Shown piece after piece: positions 22,341 to 34,371 of a DNA stretch of 64,000 bases. The notes under the pieces are model-generated. The model saw only the letters and a list, made by a program, of their open reading frames with translations. It searched no databases and had not been told where the DNA came from. How positions within the stretch are numbered: the first letter of the stretch is position 1; each line of letters starts with the position of its first letter. Origin of the DNA: Maratus speciosus (lineage: Eukaryota > Arthropoda > Arachnida > Araneae > Salticidae); NCBI GenBank assembly GCA_963932465.1, contig OZ010791.1, forward strand, positions 156,668,012 through 156,732,011, in the 5' to 3' direction. The translations under genes and the position numbers were made by a program.

Positions 22341-25300
22341 GAGGAAAAGACACGAATTGATAAACCTCTTAAAGATCCACATGGTAAGCTGTGGAAAGCT
22401 TTTATTATTATTATTATTATTATTATTAAAGTTACTATTATTTAGGTGTGATTTGAAATTTGATTCTATTTAAGTACAGAAGTTATGTTTTAATCAAGCA
22501 AAAACACACACTTAAAAAAAAAAAAACTCTTTGGAAAGTCTGTTTCCATAATACAAAAATAGTAAATTTAGAGGCATTGCTAAAATGGAAAAAATGTTTT
22601 ATTAATACTTTATACAAAACTTTAAGAGAAACTTCCTAAAAGAAAATATATTTAAAATTATTTATTTATTTTAATTGAAACCATTACCAAAACTCATCCT
22701 CACGAACTTTCTTGTTTTCAAGACTTAAAACAATTGTGCAAACACGCAAAAAGCCTCTTAAAAATAAATGAAGATGCTTTAGTAATTCCTTTTTTTTCTG
22801 GTAGAAGAAATAAGAATTTTGAGAACATTTAACAGAAATTAAAATTTTAACAAGCGAGTATTTTAAAAGAAGAACTGATATGTTTGTATTTGCAGGTATT
22901 TAAACACTTTTTTTTGCGTTAGAAGGAAGTTTGGCCATGCAAAAAATAAGATTAGAACATAAGCTTTTATATGTTATAAAAAGTATTTAATAGAAATATC
23001 ATGTATTTCTTTAACGTCATTGTAAATAGGCAAAATTAAAAAGAATTTCTATACTGTATTCATTTCCAGTGCTCGGAAGTAGCGCGCTACAAGTTGTGAA
23101 ACTACAGAAATCTCTACTTTTTCTAGTAGTTAGTAGTGTAGAACGCTACGTTTTGAATGATGTAGTGTAGACAGAAATTTGAATAGAAATGTTCTTCTTG
23201 TTTAAACGTCTTATTAATACAAAATTTCATTCATAATTATGGACCAAAACATATTTGTTGTATTGTAAGAGAAGAACGAAAAAGTAATTTTACATACTAA
23301 TTTATAAAAGTACTAATTTGATCAGCTAGTAGAGGATTTTCTATTTCTGAAATAATTTCGAGGACAAACTTTTGCTAAACAAGAATTGTAACGACTAAAT
23401 TGGAAATTCAACATAATTTACAATGGAACTAATAAATGCTTGGATAGAAAAGTCCCAGGATGAATATGTGTAACTAAATTTTATTGTGATACTTGCAATC
23501 GCAAGCCAAATATACATATTGGAGAATACTTCGAAAAATACTACAGTTTAAAAGAATATAAAACTTTTATCTTACTTTGGAAATTCTATATCAATAAATT
23601 TTCAATAAAAATTAATTATCTTTTGTTTTATATTTGATATAAAAATCCTTGATACATAATTTTTGTTCGTATTAACTAGCTTGGTCTCAGCGTTAAATAA
23701 ACATGAAATACTCCCGAGCCGTTAAGAGGCTACTCACTCACTCGAAAACATACACTCTCTAATGTTAATTCTACGGCGAAAAATTAAAAAAAATATCTGA
23801 TATTTTCACTTTCGAAATCGGTTCTGAAAAAAAAAAAAAAAAAAACACCTGACATAACAAAACATCAACAAAAACATCAGACATAATCGAAAAAGTAATA
23901 AGCGGCTTTTGTAGAGATTGACATCAGCCATCCAATGCCTCCCCCCCCCCCCCCACAAAAAAAAATGAAATTAAAACAAGATATTTAAAAACATTTCTCT
24001 CATTGGATTAACATTTGCGAGTGGGTGTTTTCGCTTGAACGAAGTAGCCTCTAAACCCCTTGGGTACGGATTTATTTCAGGGCTGCCACTCGGTTTTTTT
24101 TTTTTTTTTTTAATTCTATCTCGTACCACTTTCTCAAAACAAAAATCTTTCATATATACTTTGACAGTATGTGCAAGAAAAAAAAATACTACAAAAATAT
24201 TTTCCTTAAAAGTGGTAATGAATGGAATAGCGCCAGTGGCCAATTGCATGACGAGTCTCAGTCGTCAAATGTACCCAATGAGTTAAAAGTTAATAGATAT
24301 TTTATATAATAATGCAGAAAAAAATTAAATCACTGTGTTACTTCAGGGCCCGATTAAACTCTGAAGCTATGGAAATCACATCAGTGTCATTTCTGCGTCC
24401 TTTTTAATTCCAGAGGACTTTCCTAAATTCGACATAACCAGAAACTCACCAATGCCACAAATATTATTCAAATTACTACAAACATTATATTATTTTATTT
24501 TTTTTGATTTTGATTGGTTATGCGATAATACTGCCTGATAAATTGACGACTTTGATTGGTTGGACAAACTGAGATATTGTGATCATGAGGTTGAAACTGA
24601 ATGAAAAATAAATTTGTTATGAAAGATATTTCTAAAAAATACTTTTTAATATTTTGATAATAATTTCGATTTAAATTAGAATTTTGGTGTAATGTCTAAC
24701 AGCATATTGTTGTCTTAATTACCTTAAGAAAGATCAGTTATTAATTATTTAGCTAGTTTTAATTACATTCTCAATTTCTCTAGAAGGTATGTAAGTGCTA
24801 TCATAAAATATAGTCTTTCTTTTATGTTTTTTCCCCCGTTATTCAAGTTATAACAAAAAAAAAAAAAAAAAATTATTGAATGTATCAAATCATACTAATA
24901 ATTTATTTCTCTTTTCTTAAATAAGCATTTATTTTCCCAGTAATATATTAGATCACTATTCTACTTGATGCTAGAAAAGTAATTATATATTCCACAAGTT
25001 ATGCCTTTTTCAGCTATGCTCAAAAATATTATATCGTGGAAAATCAATGTTTCAATTCCTTGTGCAATTCAAAATTTCGACGCTGAATGTAAGAAATAAC
25101 TAAGTTGTTCTCTTTTCATTCATAATAATAAATATCTTGATAATTCATAATTACTTAATAAAAATATACCATATAAATAACAACTTCAATGTCTGTTATA
25201 TTCAAAAAGCAACTATCCTTTTGAAAAACAGACCATTAACCAATAGGATAATATAACCTGTCATTTTTAACTGAATCAAAACTTCTTTTGTATTAAATGA

Positions 25301-25489
25301 TGATATAGTAATGAAATGCTTTTATGTTAATTTCACCTGTTCTATTGGTTAAAATGGGCGTTAACTGTCATCGCTAATAATTTGGCTATTGATTGTTCCT
25401 ATGTTCGCCAAGATTGTTGACAGGTTCTGAAAAACATCTACTATTAGAGCTATGGTTATATATTATTTTTCTTACTTGTATATTGCCTG
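22341..25489. other. Long AT-rich stretch without recognised gene
   Basis: I see simple repeats ((ATT)n near 22400-22430), poly-A (22515-22526, 23828-23844, 24857-24873) and a C-run (23941-23954). No protein motif, RNA or complete element. Open frames are short and lack family features. Confidence 0.5.
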
Positions 25490-26130
25490 TGTACTGGGAA
25501 TTTTAAAGTAACACTCTTTTTTTATCTGAAACTTAATCCGGGTTAGTGAGATATACAGAGTAGATAAAGGAATGTGGTTTATCAATAGAGAGGGGTTTTC
25601 CTTGCTGTTCAAATGCATACCTGTCATAAGGCGGGCAAAAGGATTTCACCAGAGAGCGAAATAGCGGACCTTGGGGTCAGAAGGGAAACCCTGTTTATGT
25701 TTTTTGGGAGAGGAATGATACAATGAAGGAAGATCAGTTAAGGGATAGAGCGGAAAGTGGGTAGTCGCTTTTTCGGAGAGCAGAGTTGATGTCTGGAACT
25801 CAATGTGTGAGTTCGTTAAAGTGTAGCTCGTGGGTAGAGCTTGATTAGGAGTGAAGCTCTTAGCGTATAGAGCTAAGGTGTTGGGAAATTAATAGTGATC
25901 TCCGATAAATCTAATTTAACTAGCGTAGGGTGAGAGGGATATAAAGTAGTTTAACAGTACACAGCATGTATTTACTGTATTTAATTTAATGTTGAACCGG
26001 ATCATCTATATCCGAGTTCTTAAGTGTAAATAGTGTTTTGTGATTTGTAAATAGTGTGTAAATAAACTGTTAGTTAAGTTTAATTGAAAGAGTTGGTTTT
26101 CTTTTCTACAATCCTCTCATAGCGTGATCG
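25490..26130 (+). mobile_element. Possible solo LTR or LTR remnant
   Basis: GC-richer than its surroundings, begins with tgtactggg, carries aataaac as a poly-A signal (26061-26067) and ends in pyrimidine-rich sequence followed by tatcggtgggggcagc, which resembles the start of an internal region after an LTR. No second copy and no target duplication were identified, so this is tentative. Confidence 0.3.
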
Positions 26131-26454
26131 ATATCGCACAATCATATCGGTGGGGGCAGCATATAAATAGTAAAGGATTTCTTCAAAGTTATGTGGACTT
26201 AGAGGAAACCCGACAATTGTGTCAAATTTTTATTATTTTGTTAAGTATTGGGAAATTTGGTTATTTTGTATGCCAACACATCAAAATGTATCAATATTGC
26301 GATGTTCGCTCTCTTAGCTTTGAATTCTATCGTGTAATACATTTGTCTCTAATGGCGCCTCCCCTCTTCACGGCAAAGAACCTGCATCACGGATAATATG
26401 TTACAAATAAAAATAAACGTTACAAATATCACGAATTTCTGTATTCTAGAGCAT

Positions 26455-26530
26455 TGGTTCCCAAACTATGATATACGTACCAGCACTGGTACGTGAATCT
26501 CTGGCTACTGGTACGCTAAAGTCTATAATA
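26455..26530. mobile_element. hAT-like terminus fragment
   Basis: The sequence ttggttcccaaactatgata with the palindrome gtaccagcactggtac resembles hAT-family ends of the type ..GGTTCCCAAACT. No opposite end was found nearby. 26531-27618 holds AT-rich sequence and no recognised gene. Confidence 0.35.
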
Positions 26531-28794
26531 GTGGTAGATAAAATGTAGTACAGCATATTACTATAAAAAATAACAAACAAAAAAAAAGCATTAATTTATC
26601 ATCCTGGAAATTTTCGAATAGAAATATGAAGCTCATCTTTTTTTTAGAAATTTTCGAATGCAAATAAGAGATTGTAAACTGGCCCTTTTTTCATGTATTA
26701 CTAGAAATTGTTATTATTATCACACTCTCTGAAATCTGTACACATTGCTTGTGATACAATCAGTTTTTCAGAAATAAACACATGTAATTATTACATTAAT
26801 ACAGAAAAACTTGAAATTTGTAAATAAAGACGTAGTTTAAAAATTAATCGATGAAATAAATTTAATTAGCAGAAAAACCATTTTTGAACATGTTTTTAAA
26901 TTGAATCACTTGAAGGTAAAATCTGAATGAGTGGAAATAGGAGGAGCCTGTTCGAATAGGAACAATTAAAACTATTTTTTCCCCATGTGTATTTTATAAC
27001 TCGCTTTTTTCCTACCTCCCCCTCCCCCCTTTTTTGTACTGGAAAATCTGGTAGGAGGTGTTGAAATTTTATTTTAGTGTTGAAGTTGTATTTAAAATAC
27101 AATTCATTATTTATATAAGTTTGTGGACTGAAATTTTCCTCCTCTGTATCAAACGTGTGAGTTTCTTTCTGTTTCATAGAAATCCGTTTTTAATGGAGTA
27201 AAGTTGTTTAAAATCGTGATTTGAAATTAAGAAAAATATGGAAAGCTCCATTTTCGCAGTTTTTCCTATATTAGCATTACGTTTGTTATGCGGAAGTATG
27301 AACTTCGATTTAGTGGACCTCCTGCTTTTCATTTGCTCTTTTTATTAATCATAAAACCAACAATGATTATTCTTCTTCAAATACTTATCAGATTCAGTTA
27401 TCAATTGTTTGAGTTTTAGCAGACGAATTCCGTCGTATTCGGAATGGAATTAATTCAATATAAAATTTGGGGCCCCCTGTTTTCTCAATTCTAGGCCTCT
27501 TCAAAATTTTATAAGAGAAGCATTTGCTTCTCGTGCCTATTCCATTGCGTCGTGCTTGTTTATCGTGCTTGCGTAACTTTCTTGCTTTAAAAATAATGTA
27601 CTAATCATAAACATTTTTCCAAAAGGCAGGGGCGTCGCCATGGGGGGGTATGGGGGGGGAGCCTCCCCCCCCAATATTTGTGAAGTTGGGAAATTTGAGC
27701 TTTGAGTTGGGAAATTCGGGATTTTTGAGACATTATGAAATTTTTATTGTTTTGGTGATTATGTTTCTGACTGAGTATTGTAACAGTAAGCAAGTTAAAT
27801 TATCAAAAGAAATACAAAAATAAATCAGACACACTCAATCTATCATTGTATTTTTCAGTTCTACAAAAATATTATACATCTACCAGACCTAAATTTCTCT
27901 ACACCTATCCACCAATAGCTGACTATCCAGTTCCGTTATTTCCTTCAAAACTTTGTTTCTTTCTCAAAATGTTCACCCTCCCAAAAGAGAATCCAGCTAT
28001 TTTAATCCAAAGGGATTGCAGCTTCTTTTGAAAATTGGAGATCACTTGTAGCACAACAGAAAGGAATGTAGTCACCTACTTGAAACACAGCTGGGCAAGA
28101 AGATTTGATGAGTTTTCACAAATTGCACTAATTTTGCGATTTTTGGACAATATTTTACTCATTCTCGTGATTTCTTTTGCTCCGAAAATTAGTTAACCCT
28201 TCGCTGTCATGACAAAAGCATTATATGAGCAAATGTGAATATAAGAAGTCATTAGTTTAGATACATTTGCTACATTTTACCTTTATTTGTATGCGGAAAT
28301 ATATATATGTCCTGTTCATTTATATTTATAGGTGTTTAGTAAATTTTAAACCAAAAGTCCAGTGTTGTGTGTTTAAAGCTGTTCTAAAAAATGACTATAA
28401 ATCTTAGCACGAAAGAACCCTTCATAATAGGAAAAGAGTTTTCATGCAAGATTTTGGAGAATCTAAAAATCCATTCGAGGATGAAAAAGGTAAAAAAGTG
28501 GATGATTTGAATTTGGAACAGAAATATGACCATGAAAGCAGTCCATCAACTGAAGAAAAAAATCGACATACAGGCTGACATAAACACTGACAGGTTGCAC
28601 TTGAATAAAATTTTGAAGAAATAAAGATTTCCTTATAGACAAGTTCATAAACAATTATGAATATTAGGATGTGATTGAATAAGCTGGCTTCTGAAAGCGC
28701 CGTGGGAAAACGGTTTCACCAAATGGAATAGATAAAAATAATAGCATAGCAATGGACATTGAGAGACATAAGTGTTACAGGGAAGAGTTATAAG

Positions 28795-29292
28795 AAATAC
28801 AAGAAAATTTCGGCAATTTAGTAATGGGCTTAAATGACAATGTTCCCTATATCAGGAGAATATTGCACCAATACATTCCATATTTAAATTGCAATTGTGC
28901 AAGGCAAAGTTGAGTATCACTAACTGAGAAAAGTTAATAATGTTTCCCCCTGGATATGAGAAACCGGATGTACATGGCTTGCAGAGTCAAATAGAAATAA
29001 ACCAAATCCCAACTCACTTAACAAATCTTTTCTGATGCCATGAAATCCAAAGACTATTTTTGTCACACTGTCAAACTATATACTCGTACCTTTACATTCA
29101 CAGCAGCTTATCTTTATGGCGTTGCATCTAATGAAAGAATCTTTAGTCAAATAAAAATTTAATAAATATATATTGCAAGCTACAATGAGGCCTGACAGAC
29201 TTGACAGCCTAATGCTTTTAAAATGTGAAATTGAAATAGTGGATTTTATTAAACTGGACGATGTTAGGTTAGCTTCATCAGAGTTAGCTTGA
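28795..29292 (+). pseudogene. hAT transposase remnant, C-terminal dimerisation region
   Basis: From 29103 one frame reads AAYLYGVASNERIFSQIK up to a stop; an adjacent frame continues ILQATMRPDRLDSLMLLKCE and ends near 29292. Together they match the hAT C-terminal pattern (A-x-x-E-R-x-F-S followed by R-x-x-M-x-x-x-R-L-x-x-L-x-L-L). Upstream, near 28850, a segment NVPYIRRILHQYIPYLNC may be more transposase. At least one frame change and several stops make it inactive. It lies in the correct orientation inside an element with hAT ends, which supports the call. Confidence 0.7.
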
Positions 29293-29599
29293 TTGAAGAT
29301 CAAAAGAATTGATGTTAAATGAAAATTATTTGGATGTGCCAATCCCAAAACCTTATTCTATCCCATACATGTTAATACTTCAAAATTTGCAATCACAATG
29401 TTAAAATTAAATAACAATTCTATGCCCATAATAATGAATTCTAAAGGTTTAATTGTGTGCATTTAATTTATAATTCGTTTAATTGTGTGCCTTTAAAGAG
29501 GAGATAAAAGCATCGCATTTTTCAAACAAATCATTGAATTTCGACACCTATGCTCTTAGATGTCTGCAACCAAAATTCCAAACCCAAAGAGCTCAAAAG

Positions 29600-29990
29600 C
29601 GATACCTTTGGACAGTATACACCCAAGCCCAATAAGGAAGTGTAACCGAATATGAAGTTTGACTAAATTTCCGTGCATTAGTTTTTCAGATATAGCTAAC
29701 GCGAAAATCGTGAAAACTGCAATACAGCAATGCCACAGATATATACAAAAACCTAATAAGCACTAAATTATGTCAAGGTTTAATAGCATATGAAATTTGA
29801 TCAAATTCTGTGCAACAGTTTTTGAGATATAACTATTGCTAAAATCATGTAAATCGTGAAAAATACAGCATAGCAGCGCCACCTTTGGGTAATTTACACC
29901 AAAAACTAATCAGCATTAATTTTTATCAAGGTATAACTGAATCTAAAGTTTTATAAAATTCCGCGAATTAGTTCTTGAGATAGAGCACCA
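29600..29990. repeat. Three diverged ~130-bp repeats inside the hAT
   Basis: Each unit has a box like gcgccaccttt or gcaatgccacag, then a gtataac/gtgtaac segment, tgaagtttgac/tgaaatttgat and agtttttgagatata. Copies start near 29600, 29730 and 29870. Divergence is considerable and no coding is seen. Confidence 0.55.
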
Positions 29991-30372
29991 ACAAAATTTG
30001 TGTCAAATTCACACAGACAGACATTTTCTAAAATCAGTCAAATCATGTTCAGGACCTTCTAAAACGTATCAAATCGTCGAAAACCAGTTGTAGATTTTTT
30101 TTACGAATTCAATACTTTCGTCTTGTAAAGACAGAAGAAAGTAAAACGGGTGTTTGTTTTTTTATTAAACAAACCAATAATTAGAATTTTTATATTTCTA
30201 GTTTCAAAATTTTTCTTTGGAAAGGAATTTTTTATGCATAAGCTTCATTATCATTATTACACACTTTGTGTATATCACTTTAGTTGAATGTTGGAGGAAT
30301 TTGTTTCAAGTTGGGAAATTTTCGAACTCTCCCCCCCGAAAAAATATCTGTAGCTACGCCCCTGCCAAAAGG

Positions 30373-30905
30373 TAATTTTTAAAGTAAACTTCCATTACAA
30401 ATATTGAGTAATTTGTGAAAAAAGAGACTCCCTTTTTAAAAAAGCATAAAATTATTTGTTCTGAAACCAATTCATTATATAAACTCCTTTGTTTTTAAAT
30501 TAAAAAGAAAATGGTTCATATAAATGTCTGAAGCTGAATCTTTTCCTAAATTAATTGTTTGGAAAATACAGCTAAGGAATTAATTTGAAAGATCATAATT
30601 TACTTCACTTCTACATTTCTTCCGTTATCTTAATTAACTTCTTTTTCTCTTTTTATACTGCCTCCAGTTCACTCTGATTATTGGGAAAGTTTGGGCAAAG
30701 AGACCATTATATATTTTTAAAAAGGGGGTGGGTTTGAGGTAAGGGAGGGTACTTAATGTCAATGGAAATTTAATTACGATAAGCCGATATTATAAGAAAC
30801 TAATCCGTTTATTTGCTTGAATAGTTATAGTTGATAAGCAATGCGTGTCACTTAATTTCGTCGAGGTTAATGGGGCATATTTTTAGAGTATTTTTACAGA
30901 TACTT
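30373..30905. repeat. Dispersed segment B, copy 1
   Basis: About 530 bp align in the same orientation with 58545-59075, for example aaattatttgttctgaaacc, aaggaattaatttgaaagag/at, caaagagaccattat, gggagggtacttaatgt and aagaaactaatccgtttatt, at roughly 80 percent identity by eye. Similarity appears to continue left of the hAT insertion (gtaactttcttgct near 27570 against gttactttcttgct near 58460). Nature unknown. Confidence 0.65.
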
Positions 30906-31542
30906 CTTTTACATGACTATTTAGAATTGAGACAATAACTTTTTCGGGTGAAATTGTAAATAATGGGTTGTATTTGATTAATTTATTTTAGAATTTTGTC
31001 TAATGATTATCCCTATTTACTTGTTATAACTAACCATTATGACGGGTATGATCATATGAAGGCTGTAAAAAGTGCAAAAAATACTCAATAAGTAGCGATA
31101 AAGCATGACATAGTTCAAAAAGATATCTGACCTAATATATTTTATCCCTTTATCGGCCAAATCAATTCTGTGGCTGAAATATTGAAAAGATTCACTGCAA
31201 CCAAAATCTACAAACAAATTTATTTGAAAATAAAATACGGCTTTTCATTACACATTATAAAAACAAAATATTTTACTAAAAATTCTGGTGCAAATTATCA
31301 GTTTTCAATAAAAATTAAGCGATAAGTATAAACTGCCCGATAAAGGGTTAACCATATTTAATAAATGGTTACAATTAATAAATAATTAATTTTATTTACA
31401 TTAAATGACTTCTCTCCCATAGGCATTAACGTGTTAAATAAACGAATTGAATATTTCCAACTGAGTAACATCTGGTCTGTGATGTAGACAGCTCAACAGA
31501 AGGTAAAGGAACTCAATATAAATGATGGGAACGTAGATAAAC

Positions 31543-31874
31543 TATTATTTTTAGCACAATCAAACTGATTGGTAAAGTTATCATATAAATCGAATATTTC
31601 TAACTGAGCGAAAAAATACCCTAGCCGGGAACCGAACCCAGATCCTTGGCTTACGGGCTGTCTACATGACAGACCAGATGTTATTACCAATAAGAATATC
31701 TGAGCAAAGATATACGGGCCGGTTGTCAGCTCAGATAGCTTAAACGGTAGAGCATTGACCTCGTAAGCGAAGGATCTGGTTTCGATTCCTGGTTTGCGCA
31801 TTTTTTTGGTCAATTGGAACTATTCAATTCGTATGATAACTGTACCAATCAGTTTGATTGTGCTAAAATAATAA
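31543..31874. repeat. SINE foldback: two tRNA-like heads in inverse orientation
   Basis: Arms 31543-31655 and 31762-31874 are inverse copies of each other with moderate divergence (inverted ends actattatttttagcac and gtgctaaaataataatg). Each arm contains tRNA-like sequence with a B box: gggttcggttccc (minus, near 31635) and ggtttcgattcc (plus, near 31780). The plus copy also has an A-box-like tcagctcagatagc (31730-31743). The spacer is about 106 bp. Not a functional tRNA pair, because the anticodon arms do not fold. Confidence 0.65.
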
Positions 31875-32086
31875 TGTTCAATAAAGATGAATTATAAATT
31901 GAATAAACTAGTATAATAAATATTATTAATGCAGTAGCCTTCTTCTTAACCGAACTCCGCTTTAACTGGCCAACTTTTTTCCCCAACATCAAGCAAAATT
32001 TATAAAGGAAAATTTCGGTTCTCATTTCTTTATGTTTAATTAACTCCAATTTACATAATGTAGATTAATTTCAACTTCTTATAAAG

Positions 32087-34064
32087 TAGGGGTGCACAAC
32101 CTTTTTAAGAGAAGGGCCACTTTCAAAAATGTCTGGGTTGTCGAGGGCCACATCAGTCACGCGAAGAGAATTCTATTTCGGGGAGTTGGGTGGGGGTGGG
32201 TTACCTCTCTATGTTCCCCTATCCAGTCAACATATCCGATTCAGTTGGCAAGGATATATCAACAGTTTACGTTTGTATATATAACAAGGATAAATTTGAA
32301 AGAGTGATAATATTCCTGTACTTTATTCGTAGGAGTAAATTTTGTTTTATTAAAAGTGCTAAAAAACAAATATAGGCATGAAAATGGCTGGTGCCGAATA
32401 AAAATGCGAACTTTATGAACGAAGGGGGCAGGAAGAGCCGATCAACAAGATTTGAGATTTTTCGCGCCTGATCGACAAAATAAGTGATTTTTCCACGCCT
32501 GATCCACAAAATTAGCAATTTTGTCGCACTGCATCGACGAAATTCGCTATCTTACCGCACCTGGTCGACGAAATTCCTATTATTCTGCACCCGATCGACG
32601 ATATTTGCGATTTTTCCGCGCCTGATCGACAAAATGCACAATTTTTCCGTGCCCGACAAACAAAATTCGCGATTTCTCTGATCCCAATCGACAAAAACTC
32701 GCGATTTTTTAGTGCAAGAACGACGAAATGTCCGCTTTTTCCACCCCTGACTTACGAGAATCGCGATTTTTCCGCGAACGATCAACGAAATTCGGGATTC
32801 TTAACTGACTCCGACGAAACTTGCGATTTTTTCAAACAGTAAATTGAGGAAATTTGCGATTTGTTCTCGTGATAATCTGACGAAACTCGCGATTATCCCG
32901 CATCCAATCAACGAAATTTGCAATTTTTCCGCGCATCATCGATAAAAGTCGCAGTTTTTCTGTTCCTGACAACGAAATTTGCGATTTTTCCGAGCCTGAC
33001 CGACAAATTCGCGATTTTTTTGTACCAAACCAACGAAATTTGCGATTTTTCCGAGCCCGATTGACAACGTGTTTTTTAATTTTTACGTGTCCGTTCGATG
33101 AAGCTTCCAAATTTTCCGAGACCGATCAACGAAATTCACGATTTTCCTGAACCCCATTGACAAAATTCGCGATTTTGCTGCGTCCGTTCGACAAAGTTTG
33201 CGATTTTTCCGAGCCCGATCAACGAAATTCGCGATTCTTAACTGACGAAATTTGCAATTTTTCTCGCGGCAAATTGACGAAATTCCCGATAAACAGACGA
33301 AACACGCGATTTTTCCGCACCTAATTGACCAAATTCGCGATTTTCCCACACGATTGCTAACGATTGACACGATTGCTTTCCACGATTCCTAACTGACTGA
33401 CGAAATTGGCAGTTTTTTCCCGCGGCAAATTGACGAAATTCGCGATATTTACTCGCGACTGACGAAATTCGCGATTTTTCCGCAGTCGATCAAGAAAATT
33501 TGCAATTTTTTCTTCCATCATCAACAAAATTTATGATATTTTCGTCCCCGATCAACGAAATTTGCGATTTTCCCGCGCCTGAGCGACAAAATTCGTGATT
33601 TTTCCGTGACCGACCAATGAAATTCGCGATTTTTCCGTGCCCGAACGACAAAACTCGCGATTTTACCGCGACCGATCAGCGAAATTTGCGGATTTTTCCT
33701 TGCAACATCGACCAAATTTGCGACTTTTCCGTGCCCGATCAAGGAAATTTGCGATTTTTCCGATCTCGATCAAGGAAATTTGCGATTCTCTCGAGCATCA
33801 TCGACAAAATTCGCTATTTTTCCGCACCCGATCAACGAAATTTGCGATTTTTTCACGCCCGATCAACGAAATTCGCAATTCTCTTTTGACCAACAAAATT
33901 TTCAAATTTTCCCGCAGCAAATTGACGAAATTCACGATTTTTTCCTGCGACTTTTGGACAAAAATTGCAATTTTTTCCAGTCATAAATTGATGAAGTTCG
34001 CGGGCCACACGTTACCCCATCGCGGGCCACTTTTGGCCCGCGGGCCACAGGTTGTGCATCCCTA
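32087..34064. mobile_element. Non-autonomous hAT carrying a 33-bp minisatellite
   Basis: The ends are TAGGGGTGCACAACCT and, inverted, TAGGGATGCACAACCT (15 of 16 match), with a perfect 8-bp target duplication TTATAAAG at 32079-32086 and 34065-34072. GGGCCAC-rich subterminal sequence occurs at both ends. Nearly the whole interior (about 32440-33990) is a tandem array rather than transposase. 8-bp duplication plus these ends make hAT assignment secure. Confidence 0.9.
32440..33990. repeat. ~33-bp CpG-rich minisatellite array inside the hAT
   Basis: Around 45 imperfect units of the form gatcaacgaaattcgcgatt followed by tttccgcgccc; length mostly 31-36 bp. Because 33 is a multiple of three, several 60-147 codon frames run through it on both strands with 11-residue periodicity (RGKIANFVDRA, ARKNREF on the minus strand). 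All are broken by stops and none has an initiation context, so I treat them as by-products. The array is much richer in CpG than its surroundings. Confidence 0.85.
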
Positions 34065-34371
34065 TTATAAAGGTATGTGACAAGAATTTCTACAATTTAA
34101 TTTGTATTAAATATTGCTCATTATTTGTTATTAGTGATAATTTTTATTTCAATTCAGTTAATTACAACTGGTATTCCTTTCACAAAATACAGAAAATATG
34201 CAATTTTTTAAAACTACACAAATTAAAAACCTAAATGCATCCTACGCATTTAATTAATTAAATATGCAGTTACTTATTTGTTTATTTTTTTTACTTCTTC
34301 TGTTTAACCGGTTTTTCTCTTAACCGACTAACCCTCGGTCTCGTTTAGGCCGGGTATTCGGGAGGCTACTG

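Larger units (their letters stand above)
27627..30364 (+). mobile_element. hAT transposon, degenerate, 2738 bp
   Basis: The ends are CAGGGGCGTCGCCATG and, inverted, CAGGGGCGTAGCTACAG (CAGGGGCGT identical). They are flanked by a perfect 8-bp target duplication, CCAAAAGG, at 27619-27626 and 30365-30372. An 8-bp duplication and a CAGGG end are hAT hallmarks. The interior carries a fossil transposase C-terminus (29103-29292) and a triplicated ~130-bp stretch (29600-29990). A short frame at 27846-28031 lies where the N-terminal coding region would be but is not diagnostic. Confidence 0.88.
31932..34371. mobile_element. pogo/Tigger-like remnant split by a hAT insertion
   Basis: The left end cagtagccttcttcttaacc (31932) and the right end, inverse cagtagcctcccgaatacccg (ending 34371, then TA), share CAGTAGCCT and similar CCGA/TTAACCG sequence of the pogo/Tigger type. 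About 450 bp remain once the hAT at 32087-34064 is removed. No transposase. The left TA is not intact. Confidence 0.45.

Noticed and set aside
31728..31800. Functional tRNA gene with A and B boxes
   Set aside because: The anticodon stem does not pair and the region is one arm of a foldback repeat.
32440..33990. Regularly spaced ~33-bp repeats resembling a CRISPR array
   Set aside because: There are no unique spacers between constant repeats; the units are contiguous and diverged, they lie within hAT ends, and the context is eukaryotic.
32484..34080. Several 60-147 codon frames with periodic residues, possible repeat protein
   Set aside because: The 33-bp period alone preserves frame on both strands; frames are cut by stops at irregular places and none has other support.
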